From NCBI GenBank assembly GCA_963628435.1, contig CAVGEY010000007.1, positions 1 to 64,000 of the forward strand: a DNA stretch of 64,000 nt, read 5' to 3'. Numbering within the stretch: position 1 is the stretch's first letter; every line of letters begins with the position of its first letter. This document shows positions 33,388 through 42,807 of this stretch, one piece after another. The notes beneath the pieces were generated by a model. It worked only from the letters and a program-made list of their open reading frames with translations, was not told the origin of the DNA and did no database searches. Source of the stretch: CAKSQF01 sp963628435. Lineage in GTDB: Bacteria; Bacillota; Clostridia; Oscillospirales; CAG-272. Made by a program: the position numbers and the translations under genes.

Positions 33388-34809
33388 TCAGAATGAGAAA
33401 TATTTCTTTTCAAGACGCTCCATCTCGAGTTTGCATTCGGCGATTCTCCTTGCATAGAATGCTTTTTCATCGACATCGTCTGTCTGCGTATACTCCGCCA
33501 TCGCTCTGCCGTCTTCATGGGCGATTTCATCGTGGAGAGGGAAGTAGTTTTCCAGCAGGAACCATGCGTATTTTATCAGGCGGAAATCGCCGACAAGACG
33601 CGGTTCGGAGAGTATTCCGTCGATTGCTATCGAGTATTTTGCCTTAATCGCATCAATGAGACATTCGCGGCTGTTTTCCGGAGAGAATACCATCGTTCTC
33701 GCAAGATGAGCATTCGGCGCTTCGATGTTTGACCAGTGACTGTCGGTACTGCCGACTATCGGAAAATCGATGCCCTCGCTGCGCATATTCTGATATTTTG
33801 CCGTCTGATAGCCGTTCTGTTCGTAATAGCGCTCTCCTCCGAGCAGTTCAAACGCATCAAACGGATGCTGCCTCAGCATATAATCGGTAAAGCTCTCGGA
33901 GAGCTGGAACAGGTCGGAAATCCAATATGGATGAGCGAATATTCCGAGTCCGCCCGCCTGTCTTATCTTGTCGAATTCCCAAAGACACGCGGCGTACATG
34001 TATCTTTCTTTTTCGTTGTCGATGTACTCGGGTACCGAAAGACCTTTCGCGATTTCTTCGATTTCGCGGCGGAATTCTTCTTCGCTTATCTGTTCGGGAC
34101 AGTCGTCCTCATCGACCGCACGCAGCGCAAATTTCGACACGTCTTCTTCGGTGACACCCGGGCGCGGGATTCTGTCGATGTCCTCTTTTGTCGGATAACT
34201 GTCTTTTATCAGCGAGTTTATGCTGAATTTGCCGCCGAAATTGATTAGGTGTACGGGATTTCCGGGCATGTGCACTTCTTCGCCCGTAACAAATGTAATC
34301 GCGTGATCTACATTTCTGTATGAATACATCACCTCAAGTGACGGGAAGAATCTGTGATGGTCGGTTATCGACAGAAAATCGTATCCGAATTCACGGTAGT
34401 TTGCCGCAACCTTTTCGGGAAGTTCGCGACCGTCCGATCTGCAGGTGTGAAGGTGCAGATCACCGATGCGCGGTATTCTCCCCGCAAGATCCTCACCGAC
34501 GGCATAAAGGCTGTTTTGCGGCAGGCGCACGTTCCCGTTGAATATTCTTACAAAATACTGCCCCTCAAGCGGAAAATCATAGGTGAATGAGAGCGCGCCG
34601 TGTTCGTCGGGGGCCGATTTGAACTCTGCATTGCCGAGAACTCTGTCGGGATAATTATTGCTGCCGCCCTCCGAAAGTGCCGCAACGACAATACGATGCT
34701 CGACATTGTCGAACTGCCGCATACCGCGCGGACGTATGCTTATTTTCGTCGATTTTCCGACTTTTGTCACCATCGGGTAAATGTCGTAGTATCTGACTGT
34801 ACTGTTCAT
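33388..34809 (-). CDS. PHP-domain metallohydrolase (CehA/McbA-like)
   Basis: A 473-residue protein. An N-terminal beta domain (about 1-115) precedes a PHP metal-dependent phosphoesterase fold. Metal-binding motifs HLHTCRSDG (near residue 122) and SITDHHRF (near 150) are clear. Later ligands appear in GIFAHPYW (near 290) and GSTDSHWS (near 355). Relatives in the CehA/McbA group cleave phosphate or carbamate esters, and others act on sugar derivatives. The ATG at 34809 has AAAGGAG nine bases upstream; an upstream TTG is less likely. It follows the MFS transporter gene by 73 bases on the same strand, so the transporter may import its substrate. The substrate is not known. Confidence 0.85.
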   Translation of the reverse strand: MNSTVRYYDIYPMVTKVGKSTKISIRPRGMRQFDNVEHRIVVAALSEGGSNNYPDRVLGNAEFKSAPDEHGALSFTYDFPLEGQYFVRIFNGNVRLPQNSLYAVGEDLAGRIPRIGDLHLHTCRSDGRELPEKVAANYREFGYDFLSITDHHRFFPSLEVMYSYRNVDHAITFVTGEEVHMPGNPVHLINFGGKFSINSLIKDSYPTKEDIDRIPRPGVTEEDVSKFALRAVDEDDCPEQISEEEFRREIEEIAKGLSVPEYIDNEKERYMYAACLWEFDKIRQAGGLGIFAHPYWISDLFQLSESFTDYMLRQHPFDAFELLGGERYYEQNGYQTAKYQNMRSEGIDFPIVGSTDSHWSNIEAPNAHLARTMVFSPENSRECLIDAIKAKYSIAIDGILSEPRLVGDFRLIKYAWFLLENYFPLHDEIAHEDGRAMAEYTQTDDVDEKAFYARRIAECKLEMERLEKKYFSF

Positions 34810-34882
34810 CTTCAAAAGCTCCTTTTATTGATTTTGATTTTCGAAAAATGTCGGATATACGGGGTTTTGATGTTTTGCGAGT

Positions 34883-36127
34883 TCAGCACATAAGATTTTT
34901 CGTCTTTTTAATCGATATAATCGAAAGGATAAATCCGGCGGCCGCCACGGCAGTCCATACGCCGATTGTCGCGAGCCATCCGCTTTTTTCGGTTATAACC
35001 GCAATGACATAGGTTGAAATCGAACTGCCGATATAGGTACATGCGTTGAGCAGACCCGAAAACAGCGATATTCTGCCGTATTTGTCAAAGCGCGACGGGA
35101 AGATGCTTATAAGCATAAGATTTATACCGTGCATACACCCGATGACTGTCACCATAAAGACAGCGGCGATAAACATACGCATGCCGAAAAAGACAAGCAG
35201 CCCCGCACAGCTGATGAGTGCGATTCCCCACAGACGCGCCGATGTGTGAAGCTCGTTTTTGAAGTGTTTTGAAAAGCGTCTTGTAAAAGCAATACTTAAA
35301 ATCGCGAGAACGGGAACGCAGGATGCAACGAGTATCGAATATTTTGTCGGAATATTGAAATTGCTTTTTATGTAGGAAGGGAACCATGTTGTAATTCCGT
35401 CCCTGAGCATGCCGTGCATTGAAATCACAATCATAACCGGAATGATTCCCGTGTCGATAATGATCTTGAAAATCGATTCGCGCCTCGCCTCGCCTGTTTC
35501 AGAACAGTTGTTGCCGTCGTCGGCGGCGGGCAGAGCCTTTTCAACGGTGCATGACTGCATTTTTCTTGTGAATATTCGCCAGAGCAGTGCAATCGCAGCT
35601 CCGAAAAATCCGCAGATAAAGAAAACCGTCTGCCATCCCGATACGATTATGCATGCCGAAACCGCAAAATAGATAATTATCGAAGCCGCAAAAGCGGCAT
35701 CATATACAAGTGCGCAAGCCGATTCGAGCTTATCGGGCGGCAGTTCTTTCGTTATGCATCTCAGCATCGGAGGCCAGATAAGCGACTGAGCAAATCCGTT
35801 TATGCACCAAATCACAATAATGAGACAGAGATTGATTTTTTCACCGCACCCGCAAAGACCGACTGCGATATTGCAGAGTGAGGTTGTCATCATGCCCGCC
35901 GTTATTATAAGGCTCGGCGATATTCTGTCGCCGAGATAGCCGCTTATAAGCTGACCGAATCCGTATGTTATAAAGCTGCCTGTAAGGGCAATCGCGGCGG
36001 TTGCCGAGGAAACTCCGGTTGACGAAATGATTTCGGTCAGGGCGGCATTGTAGCTGTTCCTGGTCATATAGCTTGTAAAATACAGAATACAGCATAAAAG
36101 CATAAATCTTCGCTGTGATTTGTTCAT
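34883..36127 (-). CDS. MFS transporter of the GlpT/UhpT-like group
   Basis: A 414-residue major facilitator protein with about twelve hydrophobic helices and the loop motif GYLGDRISPSLIITAGMM between helices 2 and 3. The overall pattern resembles organophosphate:phosphate antiporters (GlpT, UhpT, UhpC), but the substrate is open. The ATG at 36127 has AAGGAG thirteen bases upstream, rather far. The longer frame reaching 36256 has no clear ribosome site and would cross the promoter at 36186-36214. It is probably co-transcribed with the PHP hydrolase downstream, which hints at uptake and hydrolysis of a phosphorylated compound. Confidence 0.85.
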   Translation of the reverse strand: MNKSQRRFMLLCCILYFTSYMTRNSYNAALTEIISSTGVSSATAAIALTGSFITYGFGQLISGYLGDRISPSLIITAGMMTTSLCNIAVGLCGCGEKINLCLIIVIWCINGFAQSLIWPPMLRCITKELPPDKLESACALVYDAAFAASIIIYFAVSACIIVSGWQTVFFICGFFGAAIALLWRIFTRKMQSCTVEKALPAADDGNNCSETGEARRESIFKIIIDTGIIPVMIVISMHGMLRDGITTWFPSYIKSNFNIPTKYSILVASCVPVLAILSIAFTRRFSKHFKNELHTSARLWGIALISCAGLLVFFGMRMFIAAVFMVTVIGCMHGINLMLISIFPSRFDKYGRISLFSGLLNACTYIGSSISTYVIAVITEKSGWLATIGVWTAVAAAGFILSIISIKKTKNLMC

Positions 36128-36185
36128 TGATGATGTCAGACTCCTTAATCGAAAACATTTTGAAATTATGCCGTAGCCGTGAGTA

Positions 36186-36214
36186 AGTATAAACTTTTTG
36201 GTTTGTTTTGTCAA
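36186..36214 (-). promoter_or_regulatory. Promoter of the MFS-PHP operon
   Basis: On the minus strand: TTGACA (36214-36209), a 17-base spacer and TATACT (36191-36186). Confidence 0.75.
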
Positions 36215-36294
36215 TAGAACAGGGAATATTTTGCCGATATTTGTGAAAATTTCCATTTTTGACTATGACTGTCTGTCCGAATGTTGTTCTTTGT

Positions 36295-36323
36295 TTGACT
36301 TTTCTTTTGATATATGATATACT
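36295..36323 (+). promoter_or_regulatory. Promoter of the ECF transporter operon
   Basis: TTGACT (36295-36300), a 17-base spacer and TATACT (36318-36323), about 105 bases before the ecfT ATG. Confidence 0.7.
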
Positions 36324-36429
36324 CTCGGTAAACGGGCCGAAACGCGTATGACGGAAATGGCGTATCCGAAATTACGCATAAAAGACCGAAAAACACGAAA
36401 GGAATCCGCCGAAAAGCGGGGTGACGAAA

Positions 36430-37323
36430 ATGGCTGAAAAAGACACTGCATTCGGACATTATCATCCGGCGGCGACATTCGCATATTTTCTTTCGGTAAT
36501 GTTTGTAACCGTTTTTACGATGAATCCGATAGTAATCGCGCTTTCATTTTTCGGCGCGCTCCTCTTCTCGGCAACGCTGGAAAGCGGCAAAGAGTTCGGC
36601 TCATCACTCGTTTTCTGTTTGACGCTGATTGCCGTCCTGTCACTGGCAAATCCGCTTTTTTCGCATAGCGGCAGTACACTCCTGTTTTTCGTAAACGGAC
36701 TGCCGATAACGCTTGAATCTTTTCTTTACGGAATTGACGCCGCGGTTATGATTGCGGCGGTGCTCACATGGAGCAGATGTCTGTCGATTGTGATGACATC
36801 GGATAAGGTAATCTGCCTGTTCGGCAGATTTATGCCCAAAACGGCGCTGACCGTTTCAATGTCGTTAAGACTCATCCCGCTGCTTAAAAGAAAATGGCAG
36901 GAAATCAAAGACAGCGGGACGGCAAACGGAATGTTCTCGGAAAATCGGATTTCGGCGAGGATTTGCGATTATGCCTCTCTTTTTTCGGCGCTTGTGACAT
37001 GGGCGCTCGAAAATGCCGTGGATACGGGTGCGTCCATGCGCGCAAGAGGATTCGGACTGCGAGGCAGAAGCAGCTTCAATATATATAAATTTGCCGCACC
37101 CGATTTTCTGCTTCTCGCTTATACGGCGCTGTTTTCGGCAGCGGCATTTGTGCTTTTCGGAGTCGGATATCTCGATTTCGAATTTTACCCGAGACTGACG
37201 CAGATTAACCTTTCGACCGGTGCCGTAATATTTTATACCGCATTTGCGCTTTTCTGCATACTACCGTCTTTTACCGAAATAACGGAGGATATAAAATGGA
37301 AATACTTTCGATCGAAAATCTGA
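36430..37323 (+). CDS. ecfT: ECF transporter transmembrane component EcfT
   Basis: A 297-residue membrane protein, the T component that couples the ATPases to a substrate-binding S protein in energy-coupling-factor importers. Six or so hydrophobic segments lie along its length. The characteristic cytoplasmic coupling motif with alanine-arginine-glycine is seen as SMRARGFGLRGR (near residue 200). A second, less typical RLIPLLKRKWQEIKDSG element is near 145. The ATG at 36430 is favoured by GGGGTG six bases upstream; the GTG at 36421 is also in frame. The end overlaps the next gene by 28 bases, so translation is probably coupled. Confidence 0.9.
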   Translation: MAEKDTAFGHYHPAATFAYFLSVMFVTVFTMNPIVIALSFFGALLFSATLESGKEFGSSLVFCLTLIAVLSLANPLFSHSGSTLLFFVNGLPITLESFLYGIDAAVMIAAVLTWSRCLSIVMTSDKVICLFGRFMPKTALTVSMSLRLIPLLKRKWQEIKDSGTANGMFSENRISARICDYASLFSALVTWALENAVDTGASMRARGFGLRGRSSFNIYKFAAPDFLLLAYTALFSAAAFVLFGVGYLDFEFYPRLTQINLSTGAVIFYTAFALFCILPSFTEITEDIKWKYFRSKI

Positions 37324-38981
37324 GTTTTTCGTATCCCGACCGAAAAAACAAAGCCGTCGATCGGGTTTCCCTGAAAATAAACGAGGGTGAGTTTGTCGTG
37401 CTGTGCGGATATACCGGAAGCGGCAAAACAACCCTTTTAAGACTGATAAAGAGAGAACTTTCTCCGTACGGCAATATCGAAGGAAGAATTTTGCTTTTCG
37501 GGAAAGACATCGCCGGTATGACGGCGCGCGAGAGCGCCGTAAACATCGGATATGTCATGCAGAATCCCGAAATGCAGATAGTTACCGATAAAGTCTGGCA
37601 TGAAATGGCGTTCGGACTCGAAAATCTCGGGTGGCCGTCGGATAAAATAAAACTGCGTGTCGCCGAAACCGCGGCATATCTCGGGATAGACCGATGGTTC
37701 GGAAATTCAACCGATACTCTTTCGGGAGGACAGAAACAGCTGCTTTGTCTTGCGTCCGTTTTGGCAATGTCGCCGAAACTGCTTCTGCTCGATGAGCCGA
37801 CTGCTTATCTCGATCCCGTGGCGGCATCCGAATTTATTTCCGTGCTCAAAAGGATAAACCGCGAGCTCGGCATAACCGTAATAATCGCCGAACATCGGCT
37901 CGAGGAAATATTTCGTATAGCCGACCGTGTCGCGGTAATGGAAAACGGTACTGTTGCCGCATTCGGGGAGCCCGGAGAAATATGCTTTGCCATGAGAAAT
38001 ACCGACATTTTCAACGGATTTCCGTCGGCTGCACGAATTGCCGCGAAACTCTGCGACATTATTAAATTATCTTCCGAATCGGTCGGCGAAAAAAAGGCGG
38101 CTTTGCCGGTAACAGTTGCGGAATGCCGCAGTTTAATCTCATCTTTTCCGCATGCCGCTCTGCCGATTAAAGAGCCGGATGATAACCGGGATACCGCGGT
38201 TTGCGTAAATGAAGCATGGTTCCGCTATGAAAAAAGCGCATCGGATATTCTTCGTGGGACAACGATAAAAATACCGTGCGGCGAAATCTTTTCGATACTC
38301 GGCGGAAACGGATGCGGAAAATCGACACTGCTTAAAAACATCGCGGGCATACTGCACCCGTATCGCGGTGAAATCCGAATTTTCGATAAAAAAATCGGCG
38401 AATACCGAAATGATTTGTATAGACACTGTGTCTCGCTTGTGATTCAAAATGCCGAAACCGCTTTCGTCAGGGAAAAACTGATTGACGAATTTCGGAATGT
38501 CTGCAAAGCCATGAATTATTCAAAATCCGAAACGGATGACGAAATTTCGAAAGCCGCCGATTTTTTCGGTCTGAACTCACTGCTTGATGTTCACCCGTAC
38601 GATTTGTCGGGCGGCGAGATGCGCAAGGCGGCGATTGCGAAGGCCACGCTCTCAAAACCGCGGATTCTTCTTCTCGACGAACCAACGGCGGGGCTTGATG
38701 CGTCGACCGAAAAAGAACTCATAAAACTGCTCGTAAAAATGAAAACCGACGGCAGAACCGTTGTCATCGTCACCCATGATGTCGAATTTGCGGCAGAAGT
38801 TTCCGACAGATGCGCGCTTATGTTTGACGGTAATCTTACGGCTCCCGACTGTCCGCAGAGATTTTTCTCCGACAATAATTTCTATACAACCGCTGCAAGA
38901 CGGATTGCACGCGGTGTATTCGATAATGCCGTAACCGTCGATGAGGTTGCGGATGCGGGAAGGAGAGCCGGAAATGTCTGA
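37296..38981 (+). CDS. Fused double ECF ATPase (EcfA-EcfA')
   Basis: A 561-residue protein made of two ABC ATPase domains in one chain, replacing the usual separate EcfA1 and EcfA2. The first domain (about 1-265) has Walker A GYTGSGKTT, signature LSGGQKQ and Walker B LLLLDEPTAYLD. The second (about 300-555) has Walker A GGNGCGKST, signature LSGGEMRK and Walker B ILLLDEPTAGLD, followed by the switch histidine in VTHD. All ATPase motifs look intact. It powers vitamin or metal uptake together with EcfT and an S component. A ribosome site GGAGG sits ahead of the ATG inside ecfT. Confidence 0.93.
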   Translation: MEILSIENLSFSYPDRKNKAVDRVSLKINEGEFVVLCGYTGSGKTTLLRLIKRELSPYGNIEGRILLFGKDIAGMTARESAVNIGYVMQNPEMQIVTDKVWHEMAFGLENLGWPSDKIKLRVAETAAYLGIDRWFGNSTDTLSGGQKQLLCLASVLAMSPKLLLLDEPTAYLDPVAASEFISVLKRINRELGITVIIAEHRLEEIFRIADRVAVMENGTVAAFGEPGEICFAMRNTDIFNGFPSAARIAAKLCDIIKLSSESVGEKKAALPVTVAECRSLISSFPHAALPIKEPDDNRDTAVCVNEAWFRYEKSASDILRGTTIKIPCGEIFSILGGNGCGKSTLLKNIAGILHPYRGEIRIFDKKIGEYRNDLYRHCVSLVIQNAETAFVREKLIDEFRNVCKAMNYSKSETDDEISKAADFFGLNSLLDVHPYDLSGGEMRKAAIAKATLSKPRILLLDEPTAGLDASTEKELIKLLVKMKTDGRTVVIVTHDVEFAAEVSDRCALMFDGNLTAPDCPQRFFSDNNFYTTAARRIARGVFDNAVTVDEVADAGRRAGNV

Positions 38982-39666
38982 AAAAACCGATAAAATCAAA
39001 AAGATAATATCGATTACCGTCATCGTTCTGCTGATTCCGTCTGCGATTGCGGCAGGCGTTTTCGTGTTCGGCGACCGTGCTTATATTTGGATATCTCTTT
39101 GCGTGGCTCTTCTTTCCTGCCTGCCGTTTTTTCTGCGTTTTGAACATAAAGCCGAGGACGGACGGCGCACGGCCGTGCTTGCGGTAATGACCGCACTCTC
39201 GGTCATAGGCAGATTCGCTTTTTCGGCAATTCCGCATTTCAAACCGGTAAGCGCGGTTGTTATCATAACCGGCGTTTATCTCGGCCCCGAGGCCGGATTT
39301 CTTTGCGGCGCTCTTTCGGCGATTGTGTCGAATATCATATTCGGTCAGGGACCGTGGACGCCGTTTCAGATGATGACATGGGGACTTATCGGATTTGTCG
39401 CGGGAATTATTGCACCGATTCTGAAAAAAAGCAAGATTCCGATGCTTTTGTACGGCGCACTCGCAGGCCTGCTATTTTCGCTTATTATGGATATATGGAC
39501 TGTACTGTGGGACGGAACATTCACAATATCCCGCTATCTTGCGGCTGTTCTCGCTGCAGCTCCCGTAACTGCCGTCTATATGGTGTCGAATGTTATTTTT
39601 TTGTTTTTGCTTGCCGATCCCATCGGAAGAAAACTCGATCGGGTTATCAAAAAATATCGTCTCTGA
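38974..39666 (+). CDS. ECF transporter S component, substrate unknown
   Basis: A 230-residue membrane protein with about six hydrophobic helices, overlapping the ATPase gene by 8 bases. The segment from ALSVIGRFAFSAIP (near residue 75) through VYLGPEAGFLCGALSAIVSN and GQGPWTPFQMMTWGLIG is typical of the ECF S-component family near precorrin or cobalt-type and other vitamin binders. Which vitamin is bound cannot be decided from sequence. The ATG at 38974 has GGAGAG upstream. The three genes ecfT, double ecfA and this one form a complete importer. Confidence 0.82.
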   Translation: MSEKTDKIKKIISITVIVLLIPSAIAAGVFVFGDRAYIWISLCVALLSCLPFFLRFEHKAEDGRRTAVLAVMTALSVIGRFAFSAIPHFKPVSAVVIITGVYLGPEAGFLCGALSAIVSNIIFGQGPWTPFQMMTWGLIGFVAGIIAPILKKSKIPMLLYGALAGLLFSLIMDIWTVLWDGTFTISRYLAAVLAAAPVTAVYMVSNVIFLFLLADPIGRKLDRVIKKYRL

Positions 39667-39673
39667 AAAAACA

Positions 39674-39698
39674 GATGCCGCCCGTGCGGAGCGGCATC
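39674..39698. terminator. Terminator between convergent genes
   Basis: GATGCCGC (39674-39681) and GCGGCATC (39691-39698) pair. On the minus strand a T-run TGTTTTTTC follows; on the plus strand the run is weaker. It serves the DUF6106-like gene and probably the ECF operon. Confidence 0.75.
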
Positions 39699-39715
39699 GA
39701 TTTTCATAAATTATT

Positions 39716-40300
39716 TTATCTCGAAAGTTCCTTTTTTATAACGGCGGCATTGTTGTAGAAGGCAAATGCTTTTATAAGCCCGTTTGATGCTTCGAACGCC
39801 GTTGTGACTTTTCTGCCGCCTTCATCGGTACCGTCGGCAATGTATATATCGGGAGAATCGGTGTCGGGACGTGCATCGATGAAAACATCCGATTTTTCGG
39901 TAAAATTCCGAATCGCGCTCTCATTTTCGGCAGGCTCGACTTTCTCGATTTCCTTTATTTTGTAGCTCACAAGCTTTTTTTCGGTTTTCCCTCCGTATAC
40001 CGCATAAACGGTAAATACCGAATGATCTATGATGTATTTGTATTCCACGCTTACATATCTCCATGTAAAATATACAAGCATCCAGCCGATTATCGGCATT
40101 ATGGCAACTGCGGGAACAAATTTAATCGCAAGAAAGACGGTCAGAGCCCCTATAATAAGTATGTAGGCGGCTATCATGCCAAGCCGTGCCAGCCTGTATT
40201 TTCCACGGGCTTTTTTCGCCGCCGAAAATTCGGCATATCCGCGATTTCCGAACGCTTCGTCGGCGCGCGCGACTATGTCGTCTCTTATCTGTTTTTTCAT
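39716..40300 (-). CDS. Small membrane protein of a DUF6106-like clostridial family
   Basis: A 194-residue protein with a short N-terminal helix, two adjacent hydrophobic segments (about residues 40-60 and 65-83), and a C-terminal cytoplasmic or outer beta-rich half (about 90-194). I associate it with the clostridial family DUF6106, from memory of the overall pattern, with limited certainty. No enzyme motif is visible. It has its own promoter, a CAGGAG ribosome site and a terminator, so it is a single-gene unit. Confidence 0.6.
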   Translation of the reverse strand: MKKQIRDDIVARADEAFGNRGYAEFSAAKKARGKYRLARLGMIAAYILIIGALTVFLAIKFVPAVAIMPIIGWMLVYFTWRYVSVEYKYIIDHSVFTVYAVYGGKTEKKLVSYKIKEIEKVEPAENESAIRNFTEKSDVFIDARPDTDSPDIYIADGTDEGGRKVTTAFEASNGLIKAFAFYNNAAVIKKELSR

Positions 40301-40348
40301 CTGTCATATTCTCCTGTGTAAAAATCGTAAAAATAAATTCCGTGTTCT

Positions 40349-40376
40349 ATTATATCATCTTTTCCCGTCAAATCAA
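40349..40376 (-). promoter_or_regulatory. Promoter of the small membrane protein gene
   Basis: On the minus strand: TTGATT (40376-40371), a 16-base spacer and TATAAT (40354-40349). Confidence 0.55.
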
Positions 40377-40447
40377 GACATTATAATGCACAAATCGGTG
40401 ATGCCGTTTTCGGCATTTTACCGAGAATCCAGGAAAGGAGCGAAGCC

Positions 40448-42643
40448 GTGATTATAAAACGCCGATTGGCTGTCTTCTGCGCGATTTTTCTGTCATTGTC
40501 GCTCGTGTCTTCCTTCTTTTACGGTAAAATAAAACTTTATTTTGCGGCGGCATTTTTGATTTTTACGGCTCTCGCATTTGCGATAACCTGCGCGAGAGGC
40601 CGAAAATGCGGTGAACACGAAAAAATGCGGCGATATGTCATCGAAATATCGATGTTTTTGTCTGCGGCAGCGCTTGCTCTCCTTTTTTCTTACCTTAATT
40701 TTGACATCCGCTATAAGAAAACGGCCGACAGATATTCGTCCGATGAACCTGTAACCTGCGTTTTTGCCGTTACAAAGGTTAATTATAAAAGCAGCGGATA
40801 CACCGGTCATGAGGTAACAATAAGAAGTATTGACGGTGAAGATGTCGATTTGAGGGCCGTTTATCTTACCGAATATCAGTCGTTTCTCGATGTCGGCGAT
40901 GTCCTGTCGGCAGAGGTAACAATCGCTCCGTCGCGTACCGACAGCACCCTTTCGGGAAGCTATTATCTTTCAAAAGGTTTCTGCCTGACCTTGAACTCGC
41001 AGACAGATGATAACTGTAAACTGATTTCAACAAGGGATTATCGAGATATCCGCAGTCAGGTAGCGCTTGTCGGCGAAAAAATATATGTGCGGCTTCTTTC
41101 GGTTGTCAAAAAAAGTTCTGCCGATCTTCTCCGCGCACTTATATGTGCGGATAAATCGACACTTGACGGCAATCTTTCGGAAAATTTCAAAATTCTCGGT
41201 CTTTCTCACATGCTGGCGGTAAGCGGGATGCATCTCGGAATTATCGCGGGATTTCTCGCATTTGTTTTCGGCATGCTGAAAGTCGGCCGCCGCTTCAGAA
41301 CATCCGCCATTCTGATATTTTCGCTTGTGTATGTTGTAATCTGCTCTTTTACACCGTCTGTGTGCAGATCTTTCGGAATGCTTGCGCTTTTTTATCTCGA
41401 GCCTTATTCGAGACGGCCGCGAGATCCGCTGACATCTCTTTTGGCTGCGGTTTTTTCGATAACGGTAATTTCTCCCTATTCGGTTATCGACATCGGACTT
41501 ATCGCATCTTTTGCGGCGACACTCGGAATATTGACAGTGGGCGCTCCCATAATAAGTTCACTCCGAAACAAAAAGAGAATAGTCCGTCTTATATGCGATC
41601 CGTTGGTACTCACATATTCGGCATCCCTTTTCGTAATGCCGGTATCGGTAATCTGTTTCGGCAGCTTCTCGCTTATATCTCCGCTTTCGAATATCATATT
41701 TCTGCCGCTTATTACTCTTATCATGTACCTCGCGCCGATTCTTCTTGCCGCTTCTTTTTCGCATATTGCGGTGATTATCCCTGCCGCCGCCGCAGATTTT
41801 CTCTGCACGGTTGTCATAAAACTCTCGTCGCTTTTCGCCCTGGACGATTTTTTGATATCGATGGATTATACGGCTCTCAAACTGCTCGTAATTCCGTTCG
41901 TGCTTCTTTTGATATTTTTTTGCACGAGAAAGAACGCAGGCGCAAAATTTCTCCCGATTGTTCTTTCGGCATATCTGCTCACGGCAGTCGGATTCAATAT
42001 TTTTCGTTATGCCGAGGTCGGAGAGCCTGTTTTTTATACCGACGGCACAAATGATGCGATAGTTCTGTTTGAAGGCAAAAAGGCGATGATAATCGATAAT
42101 TCAAACGGCGGAGCGGGATTTCTTTCCGACTGCGCCGAGATGATTGAAGAAAAAGGCGGAACACTCGATGCGCTTGTCCTTACCCATTACCACAGCCATC
42201 AAACCGCAGGCCTTTCGGAACTCATAAATGAATATAATCTGAGGCAGGTCGTCATTCTTTCGGGCGGCGGAGATTCTTTTAATACGATTGCTTCATATTG
42301 CCGTGAAAAAGACACGGCGGTCTATGATTTCGCGGATAGCGGAAAAATCTCATACGGCGATTATACGGTAACGATTATGACCGATTTTATCGGTAGATCC
42401 TCTCACAAGACGTCCGCCGTCGCGGTAGATTTTGCAAAAGGACGTATTCTCTATCTCGGTGCATCATCGTGGGAAAGCGAAAGCATTTACGGCGCACTTT
42501 TCGATGATGTAATGCCGTACAGACTTATCCTCGGATGCCACGGCCCGAAAATCAAATCGGATGTGGTTCTTCCCGCCGTTTATGACGGCATAACCGTCGA
42601 AAAAGCCGATTCGGATATCAATGTGAAAATATCGAACGAATGA
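40448..42643 (+). CDS. comEC: ComEC/Rec2 DNA-uptake channel with altered nuclease-like domain
   Basis: A 731-residue membrane protein that moves single-stranded DNA across the membrane during competence. It has hydrophobic N-terminal helices (about 5-85), a DUF4131 OB-like domain (about 90-190), a channel with many helices (about 225-500; LSHMLAVSGMHLGII near 255) and a C-terminal metallo-beta-lactamase-like domain (about 530-731). In that last domain the metal motif HxHxDH reads H580-Y-H582-S-H584-Q, and the later LTGD position reads LGAS. The ligand set is therefore incomplete and this part may not be an active nuclease. The start is a GTG with AAAGGAG upstream. Confidence 0.9.
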   Translation: MIIKRRLAVFCAIFLSLSLVSSFFYGKIKLYFAAAFLIFTALAFAITCARGRKCGEHEKMRRYVIEISMFLSAAALALLFSYLNFDIRYKKTADRYSSDEPVTCVFAVTKVNYKSSGYTGHEVTIRSIDGEDVDLRAVYLTEYQSFLDVGDVLSAEVTIAPSRTDSTLSGSYYLSKGFCLTLNSQTDDNCKLISTRDYRDIRSQVALVGEKIYVRLLSVVKKSSADLLRALICADKSTLDGNLSENFKILGLSHMLAVSGMHLGIIAGFLAFVFGMLKVGRRFRTSAILIFSLVYVVICSFTPSVCRSFGMLALFYLEPYSRRPRDPLTSLLAAVFSITVISPYSVIDIGLIASFAATLGILTVGAPIISSLRNKKRIVRLICDPLVLTYSASLFVMPVSVICFGSFSLISPLSNIIFLPLITLIMYLAPILLAASFSHIAVIIPAAAADFLCTVVIKLSSLFALDDFLISMDYTALKLLVIPFVLLLIFFCTRKNAGAKFLPIVLSAYLLTAVGFNIFRYAEVGEPVFYTDGTNDAIVLFEGKKAMIIDNSNGGAGFLSDCAEMIEEKGGTLDALVLTHYHSHQTAGLSELINEYNLRQVVILSGGGDSFNTIASYCREKDTAVYDFADSGKISYGDYTVTIMTDFIGRSSHKTSAVAVDFAKGRILYLGASSWESESIYGALFDDVMPYRLILGCHGPKIKSDVVLPAVYDGITVEKADSDINVKISNE

Positions 42644-42697
42644 TAAATCCCGATAAAATGCCGGTGTAAAGAAATATGAAAAACCCGCCGATACAGG

Positions 42698-42726
42698 TTG
42701 AAAAAAACAAAAAAATGTTGTAGAAT
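42698..42726 (+). promoter_or_regulatory. Promoter of the yfmF-yfmH-lgt-folD operon
   Basis: TTGAAA (42698-42703), a 17-base A-rich spacer and TAGAAT (42721-42726), 82 bases before the proposed yfmF start. Confidence 0.6.
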
Positions 42727-42807
42727 ATACGGGTATGTTTATGCCGCACGGATATGCCGTATAAAAAAGTTCCGCAATTCAGAGCGGTTTTTAGGGGGTA
42801 GAGCAAG

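Larger units (their letters stand above)
36128..36429. other. Intergenic region with divergent promoters and ECF leader
   Basis: About 300 bases without a gene. It holds the promoter of the MFS-PHP operon, the promoter of the ECF operon, and a leader of about 100 bases ahead of ecfT. That leader contains a small hairpin, CCGC-CGAAAA-GCGG, just before the GGGGTG ribosome site. I do not recognise a known riboswitch in it. Confidence 0.6.

Noticed and set aside
36324..36429. Possible vitamin riboswitch ahead of the ECF operon
   Set aside because: I could not match the leader to any known class; the only structure seen is a small hairpin. A covariance search would decide.
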